Part shown: piece by piece, positions 25,909 to 35,502 of the stretch
How the letters are laid out: each line of letters opens with the position of its first letter
How positions within the stretch are numbered: the first letter of the stretch is position 1
Origin: an uncultured Chitinophaga sp.
GTDB taxonomy: Bacteria > Bacteroidota > Bacteroidia > Chitinophagales > Chitinophagaceae
Assembly: GCF_902168175.1 (NCBI RefSeq)
Contig: NZ_CABHOU010000025.1
Span: forward strand, 186,001 to 250,000
Direction of reading: 5' to 3'
Length of the DNA: 64,000 nt
Translations under genes and position numbers: made by a program
The notes under the pieces: model-generated
What the model was told of the DNA's origin: nothing
Seen by the model: only the letters and a program-made list of their open reading frames with translations
Databases searched by the model: none

Positions 25909-27582
25909 TTACCAAAATATAGTGTAAAGTGCGATCAGGATGCCACAAATCAATACCGCGCCAAGGGTAAAGGCCGGGGCAGGCTTGAACATAGAAGCAT
26001 CCACTTCCAGGCCTTTCGGATTGTTTTTGCTCTTAGGATCGGCCAGTGAGATGATCACCATACCTATTACACAGAACAGGAACACGATGCCCATACGGTC
26101 GATGAACGCAATTTCATAAATACCTTTTGCGTTGGGTACAGCCAGTGCAATGTTGTACAGCGGCGACAGATCCACCCAATTAGGCAGGAACTTCAGGAGG
26201 AACGACAGCGCCAGGCCACCGATCATCGCGAACATAGCAGCATTGGAGGTAGTACGTTTCCAGAAGAAACCGAGGATAAACATCGCGAATACACCTGGGG
26301 AAACGAAACCTGTATACTCCTGGATAAACTGGAAACCACCCTTTTTATCGATACCCATGAAGTTGGAGATCACGATAGCAATAACCATGGTAGTGATTAC
26401 CACGATGCGGCCCATCCTCACTACATCTTTCTCAGTAGCGGCAGGTTTGATCAGTTTTTTATAGATATCGAGTGAATAGATGGTAGCGATAGAGTTGGCC
26501 TTACCAGCGAGTGAAGCCACTACAGCGGCTGTAAGCGCTGCGAATGACAGACCTTTAAGACCGATAGGCAGCATGTTCAGCAACACCGGGTAGGCGTTAT
26601 CAGGATTGAGTTCACCATTTTTCACCATTTCCGCCTGCAGCATACCTTTCTGATGCATTACATAAGCCGCGATACCAGGCAGTACTACGATTACAGGCAT
26701 CAACAGTTTCAGAAAACCAGCGAACAGCAAACCATTACGGGCCGTTTTAAGATCGGCGCCCAGGGCACGTTGGGTGATATACTGGTTACAACCCCAGTAG
26801 TTCAGGTTCACGATCCACATACCACCAATCAATACCGATAGCCCCGGCAGGTCAAGGAAACTCTTATCATCCTTATCTAATATCATGTGGAAATGATCGG
26901 GCGCCTGTGCGAACAGTTGTTTAAGACCACCTCCAACGCCAGGCGTACCGAATGTGTCGCCTACAAGGCTCAGCGCCAGGTAAGTAGTGGCCAAACCACC
27001 GAGTATCAGGAAAAACACCTGAATTACGTCCGTATAACCAATCACCTTCATGCCGCCCAACGTGATGAAGATCGCGAACACCGCGAGCAACACCATACAG
27101 GCATAGAAGTTAATGCCGGAAATAGTAGTAATGGCCAGTGCGCCGAGGTACAGGATAGAGGTAAGGTTTACCACCACGTACAGCAACAGCCAGAAGGCGG
27201 CCATGATCAGACTCACTGTTTCATTGTACCGTTGCGACAGGAACTGCGGCATGGTAAAGATCTTATTCTTCAGATAGATCGGCAGGAAGAACACCGCCAC
27301 TACGATTAGCGTAGCCGCCGCCATCCATTCGTAAGTCGAAATGGCCAGACCAATAGAAAAACCATTACCCGACATACCGATGAACTGTTCCGCAGAAATG
27401 TTGGAAGCAATAAGCGAAGCGCCAATAGCCCACCAAGTAAGCGAACCCTCGGCCAGGAAAAAGTCTTTGGTATCGGTAGTAGCTTTCTTTTTACGACGGT
27501 AGATGAAGAAACCGTAACCCGCTACAACAATGAAATAAAAGAGAAATACCAGATAATCGTAGAAGTGCAATGAACTGTTCAT
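25909..27582 (-). CDS. Sodium/solute symporter (SSS family), probably xylose
   Basis: This 557-residue multi-span inner-membrane protein of the SSS/SglT family couples sugar entry to sodium. It opens with a long hydrophobic helix (YDYLVFLFYFIVVAGYGFFIY), then the family segment FFLAEGSLTWWAIGASLIASNISAEQFIGMSGNGF, which carries sodium- and sugar-site residues in helix 1. About 14 membrane helices follow, with NYWGCNQYITQRALG typical of sugar members. Proximity to xylB and xylA makes xylose the likely substrate; galactose or fucose remain possible given the fucosidases upstream. Confidence 0.9.
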   Translation of the reverse strand: MNSSLHFYDYLVFLFYFIVVAGYGFFIYRRKKKATTDTKDFFLAEGSLTWWAIGASLIASNISAEQFIGMSGNGFSIGLAISTYEWMAAATLIVVAVFFLPIYLKNKIFTMPQFLSQRYNETVSLIMAAFWLLLYVVVNLTSILYLGALAITTISGINFYACMVLLAVFAIFITLGGMKVIGYTDVIQVFFLILGGLATTYLALSLVGDTFGTPGVGGGLKQLFAQAPDHFHMILDKDDKSFLDLPGLSVLIGGMWIVNLNYWGCNQYITQRALGADLKTARNGLLFAGFLKLLMPVIVVLPGIAAYVMHQKGMLQAEMVKNGELNPDNAYPVLLNMLPIGLKGLSFAALTAAVVASLAGKANSIATIYSLDIYKKLIKPAATEKDVVRMGRIVVITTMVIAIVISNFMGIDKKGGFQFIQEYTGFVSPGVFAMFILGFFWKRTTSNAAMFAMIGGLALSFLLKFLPNWVDLSPLYNIALAVPNAKGIYEIAFIDRMGIVFLFCVIGMVIISLADPKSKNNPKGLEVDASMFKPAPAFTLGAVLICGILIALYTIFW

Positions 27583-27740
27583 GTGTTTTCAGTGACGTGG
27601 TAATTTGAATAAAAATTTGCGGTGTCAATATAGGATTTAAATTTAAATGTATAATCTACCCTTATTAAAAAGAGCTTAAAAAATTTATTTAAAATCTAAG
27701 TTCCAGCTGGCACATCCTCTAAAATAGTAAAATACAAATA

Positions 27741-27773
27741 AAAAAAGGAGATGTGGCGGTTTGCCCCATCTCC
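27741..27773 (-). terminator. Terminator after the GH29 gene at 27798
   Basis: On the minus strand GGAGATGGGGC and GCCACATCTCC form an 11-bp stem with one mismatch, followed by T6. It separates the glycosidase pair from the symporter gene. An AT-rich 14-bp palindrome ATTTAAATTTAAAT lies at 27635-27648, upstream of the symporter. Confidence 0.8.
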
Positions 27774-27797
27774 CTCTCCTACCTGGTTGAAAGCCGG

Positions 27798-29279
27798 TTA
27801 TTTTACATTCGTTAGCTTAAATGTATAGGCATAATCGCCGGGCAATTCCTTTGCGGTGAATTTCGGCACGTCCAATTCGATACCACCGGCCACTTTTTTC
27901 CAGCCTATCTTTTTATCGGAACCCAGCAGTTTCACTGTAGTGCCGGCCGCAGGTGTTACATCTTTGATCAGCCACCTGCCTTCCGGTAATACGGGCGCGA
28001 TGGCGTACAGATCGTTGCCTTTCGCAGTGAAAAATATCTGTTTTACCGCAAATTCCGGATCAGGATCTACCGTTTGTTTTAAGATGTATTCGCCGCTGGC
28101 CATATGGCCGCCTTTCTGTTTGTATTCGCGGTTACCGGCAGTCCATTGAGCGGGCTGTTTCCATTTGCGGGTGCCATAAATGGCCTCACCGTTTACAGCT
28201 AACCATTTGCCGATCTGCAACAACCTTTCCTGCATGATAGGAGGTATTTTTCCGTGTGCATCAGGACCGATATCAAGCAGCAGGTTGCCACCACTGCTCA
28301 CAACATCGGTGAGCAACAGTACCAGGGCTTGCGGAGAGTTATAGTCCTCTATGTCCTCGTTGCGGTTATAACCAAACGAAAAACCCATGCCGCGACACTC
28401 TTCCCAGGGGCGGTTAAACTTAGCTCCCGCCTCGTATTCGGTGGTGTAGTAACCACCATGCTTCTGACGAATGCCTTTACCCCAGCGGTCGTTTACCACG
28501 ATGCTTTCTTTTACCGGGCTTTCGTTATACATCCAGGCGATAATGTCCTTCGACTTCCAGGTAGTGTCGCTTTGCTCCCACTCTCCATCTGTCCAGATGA
28601 TATCGGGTTTGTAGTTGTTCACCAGTTCCCTGATTTGTGGGAACATGTGTTCATCTACGTACTTTTCATATTGCTGAGAGGTGTATAAAGGGTTGTACCA
28701 TTCGTACAGAGAATAGTAGTAACCCATTTTTACCGGTGTTTTCTTCACTGCAGTCGTCAACTCGCCCAGCAGGTCGCGGTGCGAGCCCGTTTCCATAGAG
28801 TTCCAGGGGCGGTTGAAAGCCTTGCTGGCTTCTTTACTGGGCCAGAGGGCAAAGCCGTCGTGGTGTTTCGAAGTGAGTACTACGTATTTGGCACCCGATT
28901 TTTCCAGCAGTTTAGCCCAGGCGTCCGGGTCGTAGTCCTCGGCTTTAAACTGGTCGGCGAAGCTGTAATACGAATAGTTTTCGCCGAATCGGTTTTTGTG
29001 GTAATTGTATACGGCAAGGTCGTTTGGACTGTTATTGCCGGACACCTGTTTTCTTTGCAGCCAGTACTGGTACCATTCGGAGTACACACCTTTAGGCGCC
29101 CATGCGGGAACCGAGTATACCCCCCAGTGGATGAAGATGCCGAACTTAGCGTCCTCGAACCATCCGGGTACCGGGCGGCTGTCAATAGATTCCCAGGTGG
29201 GTTCGTATTTCTTTTGTGCGCTGGCGGTAGCTGGCAGCAGCGCCAGGCCGAGCAGGATTTTCCTGATAGTTGTATTCAT
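27798..29279 (-). CDS. Alpha-L-fucosidase, GH29
   Basis: This secreted retaining fucosidase of 493 residues has a signal peptide (MNTTIRKILLGLALLPATASAQ). The GH29 barrel includes FEDAKFGIFIHWGVYSVPAWAPKG, SGAKYVVLTSKHHDGFALWPS and KPDIIWTDGEW, where the Asp in WTDGEW is the expected nucleophile. A C-terminal beta-sandwich begins near residue 390. It follows the GH95 gene by 9 nt, so two unrelated fucosidase families share a transcript. Together they could release fucose from alpha-1,2 and other linkages in plant or animal glycans. Confidence 0.93.
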   Translation of the reverse strand: MNTTIRKILLGLALLPATASAQKKYEPTWESIDSRPVPGWFEDAKFGIFIHWGVYSVPAWAPKGVYSEWYQYWLQRKQVSGNNSPNDLAVYNYHKNRFGENYSYYSFADQFKAEDYDPDAWAKLLEKSGAKYVVLTSKHHDGFALWPSKEASKAFNRPWNSMETGSHRDLLGELTTAVKKTPVKMGYYYSLYEWYNPLYTSQQYEKYVDEHMFPQIRELVNNYKPDIIWTDGEWEQSDTTWKSKDIIAWMYNESPVKESIVVNDRWGKGIRQKHGGYYTTEYEAGAKFNRPWEECRGMGFSFGYNRNEDIEDYNSPQALVLLLTDVVSSGGNLLLDIGPDAHGKIPPIMQERLLQIGKWLAVNGEAIYGTRKWKQPAQWTAGNREYKQKGGHMASGEYILKQTVDPDPEFAVKQIFFTAKGNDLYAIAPVLPEGRWLIKDVTPAAGTTVKLLGSDKKIGWKKVAGGIELDVPKFTAKELPGDYAYTFKLTNVK

Positions 29280-29288
29280 GCGTGGATT

Positions 29289-31670
29289 TTATTTCAATTG
29301 TTCGCCCAGTTCCATCACTTGGCCTTTGGCCATGGATACCGGAAAAAGCTTGTCTTTATACTTGATGATGGCATTATTGCCGGTAATAGCTTTGATCTTC
29401 GCCAACTGCAGTTCTCCGTCTTTCCATTCCATGGCTACTTCGAAGCCACCGCGTGCGCGCAGCCCACTGATTTTGCCCTCTTTCCAGGAGGGAGGTAGTG
29501 CGGGCAGTAATTCCAGGAAGTTGGTATGACTTTGCAGCAGGGCTTCGGTAATACCGGCGGTGCTGCCGAAATTACCATCTATCTGGAACGGTGGGTGTGT
29601 ATCAAATAAATTAGTCAAGGTTGATTTGGAAAACAGTAACTGCAGGTGTTCCTGCACCTTCGCTCCATCTTTTAACCTCGCATAAAAGTTGATGATCCAT
29701 GCGCGGCTCCAGCCGGTGTGCCCACCCCCGCTGCTTAAACGACCGGCAAGCGTACGCCTTGCTCCTTCGAACAGCGAAGGAGATTGTTCTGTGAGTTGCG
29801 TACCGGGATGCAAACCGAAGAGGTGCGAAATATGTCGGTGGCCAGGTTCGGCTTCTGTATAATCTTTGATCCACTCCATAATGCGACCGTCTGCCGTAAG
29901 TTTAGTAGGCGGTAACTGCGATAAGATGTCTTTCCATTTGGCTACCGAAGCAGAATCCGTGCGCAGGATGTTAGCCGCTTCTATACACTTTGTCAGGAAC
30001 TCGCGCACTATCTGGTTATCCATGGTGGGACCGTATGAAATACCCGTAGGATCCCCGGTTACAGGGTGTTTGTATTTGTTTTCGGGTGATGAGCCGGGGG
30101 CGGTTACCAGGTAACCTTCGGGACTTCTCACCAGGTAATCTTCCACAAACAGGGCATGCTCCTTCATAACAGGATATGCATTTTGCTTCAGGAAAAGATA
30201 ATCTTGCGTAAATGCGAAGTGTTCATAGAAGTGCAGGCACATCCAGGCGGAGGCCAGTGGAAAAGTGCCGAATGCAGCGTTAGCCTGCACACCCGTTTTG
30301 CCAAAGGCATCGGTAGCGTGGTGTACTACCCAGCCACGGGCATTATACATCTTCTTAGCCGTGATGCGGCCCTGTTCGCGTATGTTATTCATAAAGGCAA
30401 ACAGCGGTGCCGTGGTTTCCGTGAGGTTACACATCTCCGCAGGCCAGTAGTTCATTTGTAGGTTGATATTAGTGTGGAAGTCTGCATTCCATGGAGCATC
30501 GATGGAGTTATTCCATACGCCCTGCAGGTTGGCGGGCAATACACCCGGACGCCGGGAACTACCGAGCAACAGGTATCGTCCGTATTGATAATAGTGCGTG
30601 ATCAGCTCCGGATCTTCCGCACCTTTTTTCACGTTGGCCAGGCGTTCGTCCGTGGGCACTTCGGTTTTTGCATCACCCAAAGTAAAATTTACACGCTGCA
30701 TGTACGAGGCATGATCGGCGGTATGCTTGAGTTTTGCGGCGGTATAAGCCTTCAAACGCGAAGTATTTATCAGCTGCTGCACTTTCAGCACCGGGTCGGC
30801 CGCTTTGTTGATATCCAGGTTGGCGAAGTCGTAATTAGTAGCACCTTGTATGTAAAGCACTAAAGCATCGGCCTTTTCCGCCGACAGCGCATCTTTGCTC
30901 CGCACTATTTTACCGCCTGTGTTAACCGCGCATACCATCCCTGCAAACTTCATGTGCAGCCCTTCGGGGCCGCGTTTAGTGGTGGTATTTTTATCATTGA
31001 TCTGGCCCGACAGCAATAAGAGGTTGGCGCCGGTGGTTTTGGTGATACAATCTACCAGATGCCTCGAGGTATCTTTCGGATCGGGCCTGTCCAGCGTAAG
31101 CCTTGCATTGAGCGTACCGGGTTTATCAGCAGAAATGCGCACCATGATCACATTATCCGGTGCAGAAGCAAATACTTCTTCCTTATAGTTTACGCTGTTG
31201 TGGCTGAAAGTAGCCGTTGCCACGCCATTTGTTATATCCAGTTCACGGCGGTAATTAGAGAAGTCGGTGAAACCGTAATCGATGTTTACGTTCATCAGGG
31301 TTTGCTGCGAGCGAAAGTTACGGGCTACTTCGCTGCCGTTTTCGCTGGTAACCGCTACAAAGTTGGCCTGTGCCAGTTCCTGCGCTTCCTTGTTCTTTTC
31401 GGTGAACAGCAGTTTACGCAGCGAGTCCAGTACTTTATAGGCATTGGGATTGGCGTCGTTAAACTTAAGCCCACCCCATACACTTTCCTCGGTAATCTGA
31501 ATAATCTCCTTATCAGGCCTGCCATACACCATGGCCCCCATACGACCATTACCAACGGGCAGGGCCTCCAGCCAATTTGCCGCAGGCTGCCGGTACCAGA
31601 GATTATTGGTTTGCGCACTCGCATGGAAAACGGTGGTAATAACCACCAGTATAGCATAGATCTTCTTCAT
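29289..31670 (-). CDS. Glycoside hydrolase family 95 (alpha-L-fucosidase/galactosidase)
   Basis: This 793-residue secreted protein has a signal peptide (MKKIYAILVVITTVFHASA). GH95 hallmarks are NLWYRQPAANWLEALPVGNGRMGAMVYG at the N-terminus, QITEESVWGG, and the (alpha/alpha)6 barrel segment LLGSSRRPGVLPANLQGVWNNSIDAPWNADFHTNINLQMNYWPAEMCNL, which contains the substrate-site Asn and Asp. QIDGNFGSTAGITEALLQS lies near the C-terminus. Known members are inverting 1,2-alpha-L-fucosidases or alpha-L-galactosidases, and which applies here cannot be told. It is the first gene of the pair with GH29. Confidence 0.92.
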   Translation of the reverse strand: MKKIYAILVVITTVFHASAQTNNLWYRQPAANWLEALPVGNGRMGAMVYGRPDKEIIQITEESVWGGLKFNDANPNAYKVLDSLRKLLFTEKNKEAQELAQANFVAVTSENGSEVARNFRSQQTLMNVNIDYGFTDFSNYRRELDITNGVATATFSHNSVNYKEEVFASAPDNVIMVRISADKPGTLNARLTLDRPDPKDTSRHLVDCITKTTGANLLLLSGQINDKNTTTKRGPEGLHMKFAGMVCAVNTGGKIVRSKDALSAEKADALVLYIQGATNYDFANLDINKAADPVLKVQQLINTSRLKAYTAAKLKHTADHASYMQRVNFTLGDAKTEVPTDERLANVKKGAEDPELITHYYQYGRYLLLGSSRRPGVLPANLQGVWNNSIDAPWNADFHTNINLQMNYWPAEMCNLTETTAPLFAFMNNIREQGRITAKKMYNARGWVVHHATDAFGKTGVQANAAFGTFPLASAWMCLHFYEHFAFTQDYLFLKQNAYPVMKEHALFVEDYLVRSPEGYLVTAPGSSPENKYKHPVTGDPTGISYGPTMDNQIVREFLTKCIEAANILRTDSASVAKWKDILSQLPPTKLTADGRIMEWIKDYTEAEPGHRHISHLFGLHPGTQLTEQSPSLFEGARRTLAGRLSSGGGHTGWSRAWIINFYARLKDGAKVQEHLQLLFSKSTLTNLFDTHPPFQIDGNFGSTAGITEALLQSHTNFLELLPALPPSWKEGKISGLRARGGFEVAMEWKDGELQLAKIKAITGNNAIIKYKDKLFPVSMAKGQVMELGEQLK

Positions 31671-31749
31671 ATGGGAACGAGTTGTTTAAATTTAGTCTTT
31701 CCCTTTCACGGCTGCAAGCTTTGTTAAATACCCATCAGTAAATGCGAAT

Positions 31750-32871
31750 TTAGTCCATCAATTCAGCCAGCTGCTTCGCCACGGCCGAGCCTATTGCTAC
31801 ACCCATACCGCCCATCCTGGCAGCTACAAATAACCTGGGCGATAACTGCTTCACAACAGGGCGTTTAGTGGTACCAAAGGCCATAATACCAGCCCAGCGC
31901 ATATCTATGGTAAAGGGAATATCAGGGATAATGACAGTGCGCAACTTCTCTTCAAGGTCCTGCTGTATACGCATATTCAGTTCGAACGACGTGGTTGTTT
32001 CGCCTTCGAAGTCGAGGTTACGGCCGCCACCGAACAAGATGCGGCCGTCTATTTCGCGGAAGTAGTAATACCCTTCGTCGAAATGATAGACACCCTTAAA
32101 GGGCAGGCCTGGTATAGGTTGTGTAACCAGCACCTGACCGCGGCCGGGCGTAATATCTTCGGCGGGCAATAGTTGCTTGGCAAAGGCGTTGGTACAAATG
32201 GCGAGGCGTTGTGCCGTAAAACTGATGGTTTCGTTCATCCATTCGCGTTGTACGACCACATTTACGCCGTTTTCAGCCTCCTCGTAACCCAATACCTCAC
32301 ATCCGGTCTTAATCTCCACGCCCCGCTCAATGGCAAGGTCTATGAGGGCGCGCATCATTTTACCCGTATGTAATTCCCCTTCGCAGTTATTTTCTACCAG
32401 GGCTTTAGTGTTAAATCCGAAGCCCGCTATTTTTTCATTAGCCGGTAAGTAAGCAGGCATCCCTAAGATTGGCCAGAGCAGCTGGTTTACTTCTTCGATA
32501 TGTGCAAGGGCATATGCTTCTTTTTCTGAAATAAGCTCGTAACTACCATTTTCGCGGTAGCCGATTCGCTGGTCGCCCAGGCGTTGCCGCAGCATATGCA
32601 GGCCGGCCTTGCGCAGTTCTACCAGGGCTACCACATGATCGGCAGGCATCGTTTTAAGGTCGGCCAGTATTTCGGTGAGGCTGCCAATGCAGGCGAACCC
32701 GGCGTTTCGGGTACTGGCGCCAGTGGGCATAATACCCCGCTCCAGCACGGCGATGCGCCGCTGCGGGTAGTTTTCCTTCAGCGTAATGGCTGCAGAAAGA
32801 CCAGTAATACCGCTACCGAGGATGATATCATCGTACTGCAGCAGGCTTTGTTGTTCCCAGTAACTGATCAT
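31750..32871 (-). CDS. FAD-dependent oxidoreductase (DAO family)
   Basis: This 373-residue flavoenzyme resembles glycine/D-amino-acid oxidases. The ATG at 32871 is chosen because the dinucleotide fold YDDIILGSGITGLSAAITL then begins near residue 12; a longer start adds 29 non-conserved residues. An adenine-binding VLERG, then GASTRNAGFACIGSL, and the C-terminal FVAARMGGMGVAIGSAVAKQLA of the FAD domain are visible. GASTRNAGFA is a typical motif just after the ERG strand. The substrate is not predictable, and it shows no link to the neighbouring glycosidases beyond strand. Confidence 0.85.
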   Translation of the reverse strand: MISYWEQQSLLQYDDIILGSGITGLSAAITLKENYPQRRIAVLERGIMPTGASTRNAGFACIGSLTEILADLKTMPADHVVALVELRKAGLHMLRQRLGDQRIGYRENGSYELISEKEAYALAHIEEVNQLLWPILGMPAYLPANEKIAGFGFNTKALVENNCEGELHTGKMMRALIDLAIERGVEIKTGCEVLGYEEAENGVNVVVQREWMNETISFTAQRLAICTNAFAKQLLPAEDITPGRGQVLVTQPIPGLPFKGVYHFDEGYYYFREIDGRILFGGGRNLDFEGETTTSFELNMRIQQDLEEKLRTVIIPDIPFTIDMRWAGIMAFGTTKRPVVKQLSPRLFVAARMGGMGVAIGSAVAKQLAELMD

Positions 32872-33140
32872 CTTGAGAAAGATACCAAAGTTTTTACGAA
32901 CTGCGCAACAAGCCGGATAATACAAAACGGCTGGAACCGCCCACCTCACCTCCCACATTACAAAAAGTAAAAAAATATATAAATTATTTATATCTTGACA
33001 ACATACAACCTATAAGTTACACAGAGGCGGAAGACAAATTATAAGATCGCACAACATTCGATAGCACACAACCCGCTATAAGCGATAGTTTCATCGATCC
33101 TATCCTTTTTGATGAGTATGGAAAACCCTTGAAAACCTAC

Positions 33141-34115
33141 ATGATGATGCAGCATTTGACGGCTTCGGTCGGATTATGTACCTACAACGGAGAACAATTT
33201 TTGCGCAGGCAAATAGACAGTATTCTCAGGCAAACCCATCCTGTGAAGGAAGTGGTGGTTATTGATGATTTATCTACCGACGGTACCAGGCAGATACTGG
33301 AACAATATGCCGGCGATCATCCCGGACTGTTCCGCCTTATCTTCAATACCGAAAACCAGGGCGCCAGGAAAAACTTTGAACAGCTACTTACCTTATGCAA
33401 GGGCGATGTGGTGTTTTTCAGCGATCATGATGATATATGGCTGCCACATAAAGTAGCCAGAATGATCCGCCATTTTGAAGAACACCCGGAAGACAAGGTG
33501 CTTTTTACGGATGCAACGATCATCAATGAAAAAGATGAGCAATTACCACATAGCTTGCTGGAAGTTAACCGCTTTACGGCCGAAACACAGTCGTATATCA
33601 AAACAAAAGACGACTTATTGAGGTACATGCTGCGCCATGATAAAATGGTTACCGGGGCAACCTTAGCTATCAGTAAAGAATTTATTCCTGCACTTGTTCC
33701 TTTTAAGCTGATGAACAAGTTTTGGCACGACGCCTGGATCGGGTATGCAGCGGTGAATGCGGGGGTACTTAATTACATCGATGAACCCCTTATTCAGTAC
33801 CGTGTTCATTGTAACCAGCAGGTGGGTTGCGGCGAAAAGTTAGCGCAGCTCATGCAGGGCGTTGCCCCTATTCCTGAACTAATGCGCAACGAGATGGATC
33901 GGACCTGTAGTGAAGAAGATCTTATAAAACTGGTACATATCCGCAGGAAAAGAGTCAGGATGTTTAAACGGCTCAGCAATTTTTTACAGTTCAATCAGCA
34001 GATCATTGACGAAATACGCCGCGAATGTTACGATGCAGAGCGGGCGTTTAAGGCAAAACCTTTTCCGGTGAGATGGAAGCAGTCTATCAATATCATGTTA
34101 AACAGACCAGTATAG
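33141..34115 (+). CDS. Family 2 glycosyltransferase
   Basis: This inverting GT-A glycosyltransferase of about 325 residues has the nucleotide-sugar N-terminus SVGLCTYNGEQFLRRQIDSILRQTHPVKEVVVIDDLSTDGT and the metal-binding FFSDHDDIW. The acceptor region includes KMVTGATLAIS and FWHDAWIGYAA. No membrane span is evident. Three ATGs in a row (33141, 33144, 33147) are equally possible starts. It stands alone rather than in a polysaccharide cluster, so the acceptor is unknown; rhamnosyl- or O-antigen-type activity is common for this subgroup. Confidence 0.87.
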   Translation: MMMQHLTASVGLCTYNGEQFLRRQIDSILRQTHPVKEVVVIDDLSTDGTRQILEQYAGDHPGLFRLIFNTENQGARKNFEQLLTLCKGDVVFFSDHDDIWLPHKVARMIRHFEEHPEDKVLFTDATIINEKDEQLPHSLLEVNRFTAETQSYIKTKDDLLRYMLRHDKMVTGATLAISKEFIPALVPFKLMNKFWHDAWIGYAAVNAGVLNYIDEPLIQYRVHCNQQVGCGEKLAQLMQGVAPIPELMRNEMDRTCSEEDLIKLVHIRRKRVRMFKRLSNFLQFNQQIIDEIRRECYDAERAFKAKPFPVRWKQSINIMLNRPV

Positions 34116-34131
34116 TACTAGCATACAGCAT

Positions 34132-34164
34132 AAAAAAACGGCCACACATGGTGGCCGTTTTTTT
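34132..34164. terminator. Bidirectional terminator between the GT2 gene and ilvA
   Basis: AAAAAAACGGCCAC and GTGGCCGTTTTTTT form a perfect 14-bp stem with a 5-nt loop and T7 on either strand, between convergent genes. Confidence 0.92.
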
Positions 34165-34179
34165 ATGCTTTTCATATCA

Positions 34180-35436
34180 TTACACCAGGTAACCGAACAG
34201 GTTATCGTCCTTTTTCAGTTCTGTATAGTTAATATTGTATTTGTTAAGATTGGCGATGAGCGTTTCGTAATCCTCTTTATTTTTTAGCTCCACACCTATA
34301 AGCGCAGGACCGGTTTCTTTGTTATGTTTTTGTATGAACTCGAAACGGGTAATATCGTCGTCCGGACTCAGTACATGGTTTACAAATTCTTTTAAAGCAC
34401 CGGGGCGCTGGGCAAAGCGGATGAGGAAATAATGTTTGAGGCCTTCGTACAACAAAGAGCGCTCTTTTATTTCCTGCATACGATCGATATCGTTGTTGCT
34501 GCCGCTTACCACACACACTACTTTTTTGCCTTTAATTTCTTCGGCAAAATCGTCGAGCGCGGCGATAGACAATGCGCCGGCAGGTTCTACCACGATGGCG
34601 TCTTCATTATATAAACGGAGGATCGTGCTGCAAATGCGGCCTTCGGGCACCAGTTTCATTTCGTCCAGCACCTCTTTACAAATCTCATAAGGAATCTGAC
34701 CTACGCGTTTCACCGCGGCACCATCTACAAAACGTTCGATTTCAGGAAGTGTTACAGGGCCGCCATTTTCCAGCGCTTTAAGCATACTGGGCGCACCTTC
34801 CGGCTCCACACCCACGATTTTTGTTTGCGGGCTGTAAGTCTTAAAATAAGCGCCTACGCCGGAAGCGAGGCCACCACCACCAACCGGTACGAACAGGAAG
34901 TCGATATCCTGCAAATCTTCAAGAATCTCCACTGCTACGGTACCCTGCCCTTCAATAATTTTCAGGTTATCGAAAGGGGGAATAAACGTCATGCCTTTTT
35001 CCAGCGTGTAAGCCTGGGCTTCGATGGCGCAATCGTCGAAAGTATCGCCAACAAGGCGGATTTCAATGAATTCGCCCCCGAACATACGGGTTTGATTTAC
35101 TTTTTGCTTTGGTGTAATAATGGGCATGAATACAACGCCGTGAATGCCGAGCTGTTTGCAGCTATAGGCAAAACCCTGGGCATGGTTGCCTGCACTGGCG
35201 CAGGTTACCCCTTTCCTCAACTGCTCCATTGGCAGGCTGCTAATGAGGTTATAAGCGCCGCGCAATTTGTAGGAGCGTACGATCTGCATATCTTCTCTTT
35301 TCAGATATACATCACACTTATATTTTCTCGAAAGGCTTGCACTGTAAGTAAGTTCCGTGCGACGGACCACTGGCTTCAGCGAACGGGCTGCCTCCAGTAT
35401 ATTTCGTACATCTACAAGGGTCAATAGTCCGGGCAT
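34180..35436 (-). CDS. ilvA: Threonine ammonia-lyase
   Basis: This PLP enzyme deaminates threonine to 2-oxobutyrate, the entry to isoleucine. The 418-residue protein is the shorter form: a catalytic domain (PLP Lys in RSYKLRGAYNLISSL; SAGNHAQGFAYSC; glycine loop PVGGGGLASG) and a single C-terminal ACT-like regulatory domain (about 330-418, YFLIRFAQRPGALKEFVNHV). It is the last gene of the ilv operon, separated from ilvC by a strong hairpin with a T-run, so its level may be lower than that of the upstream genes or depend on an internal promoter I cannot see. Confidence 0.95.
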   Translation of the reverse strand: MPGLLTLVDVRNILEAARSLKPVVRRTELTYSASLSRKYKCDVYLKREDMQIVRSYKLRGAYNLISSLPMEQLRKGVTCASAGNHAQGFAYSCKQLGIHGVVFMPIITPKQKVNQTRMFGGEFIEIRLVGDTFDDCAIEAQAYTLEKGMTFIPPFDNLKIIEGQGTVAVEILEDLQDIDFLFVPVGGGGLASGVGAYFKTYSPQTKIVGVEPEGAPSMLKALENGGPVTLPEIERFVDGAAVKRVGQIPYEICKEVLDEMKLVPEGRICSTILRLYNEDAIVVEPAGALSIAALDDFAEEIKGKKVVCVVSGSNNDIDRMQEIKERSLLYEGLKHYFLIRFAQRPGALKEFVNHVLSPDDDITRFEFIQKHNKETGPALIGVELKNKEDYETLIANLNKYNINYTELKKDDNLFGYLV

Positions 35437-35454
35437 TTTTTGATGGTTGGCTTT

Positions 35455-35487
35455 AAAAAATCAACCGGCTGCATATGCAGCCGGTTG
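35455..35487 (-). terminator. Perfect palindromic terminator between ilvC and ilvA
   Basis: CAACCGGCTGCAT and ATGCAGCCGGTTG are exact complements with no spacer, and the minus strand continues ATTTTTT. It sits inside an otherwise continuous operon. Confidence 0.85.
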
Positions 35488-35502
35488 ACACAAATTTATG
35501 GT

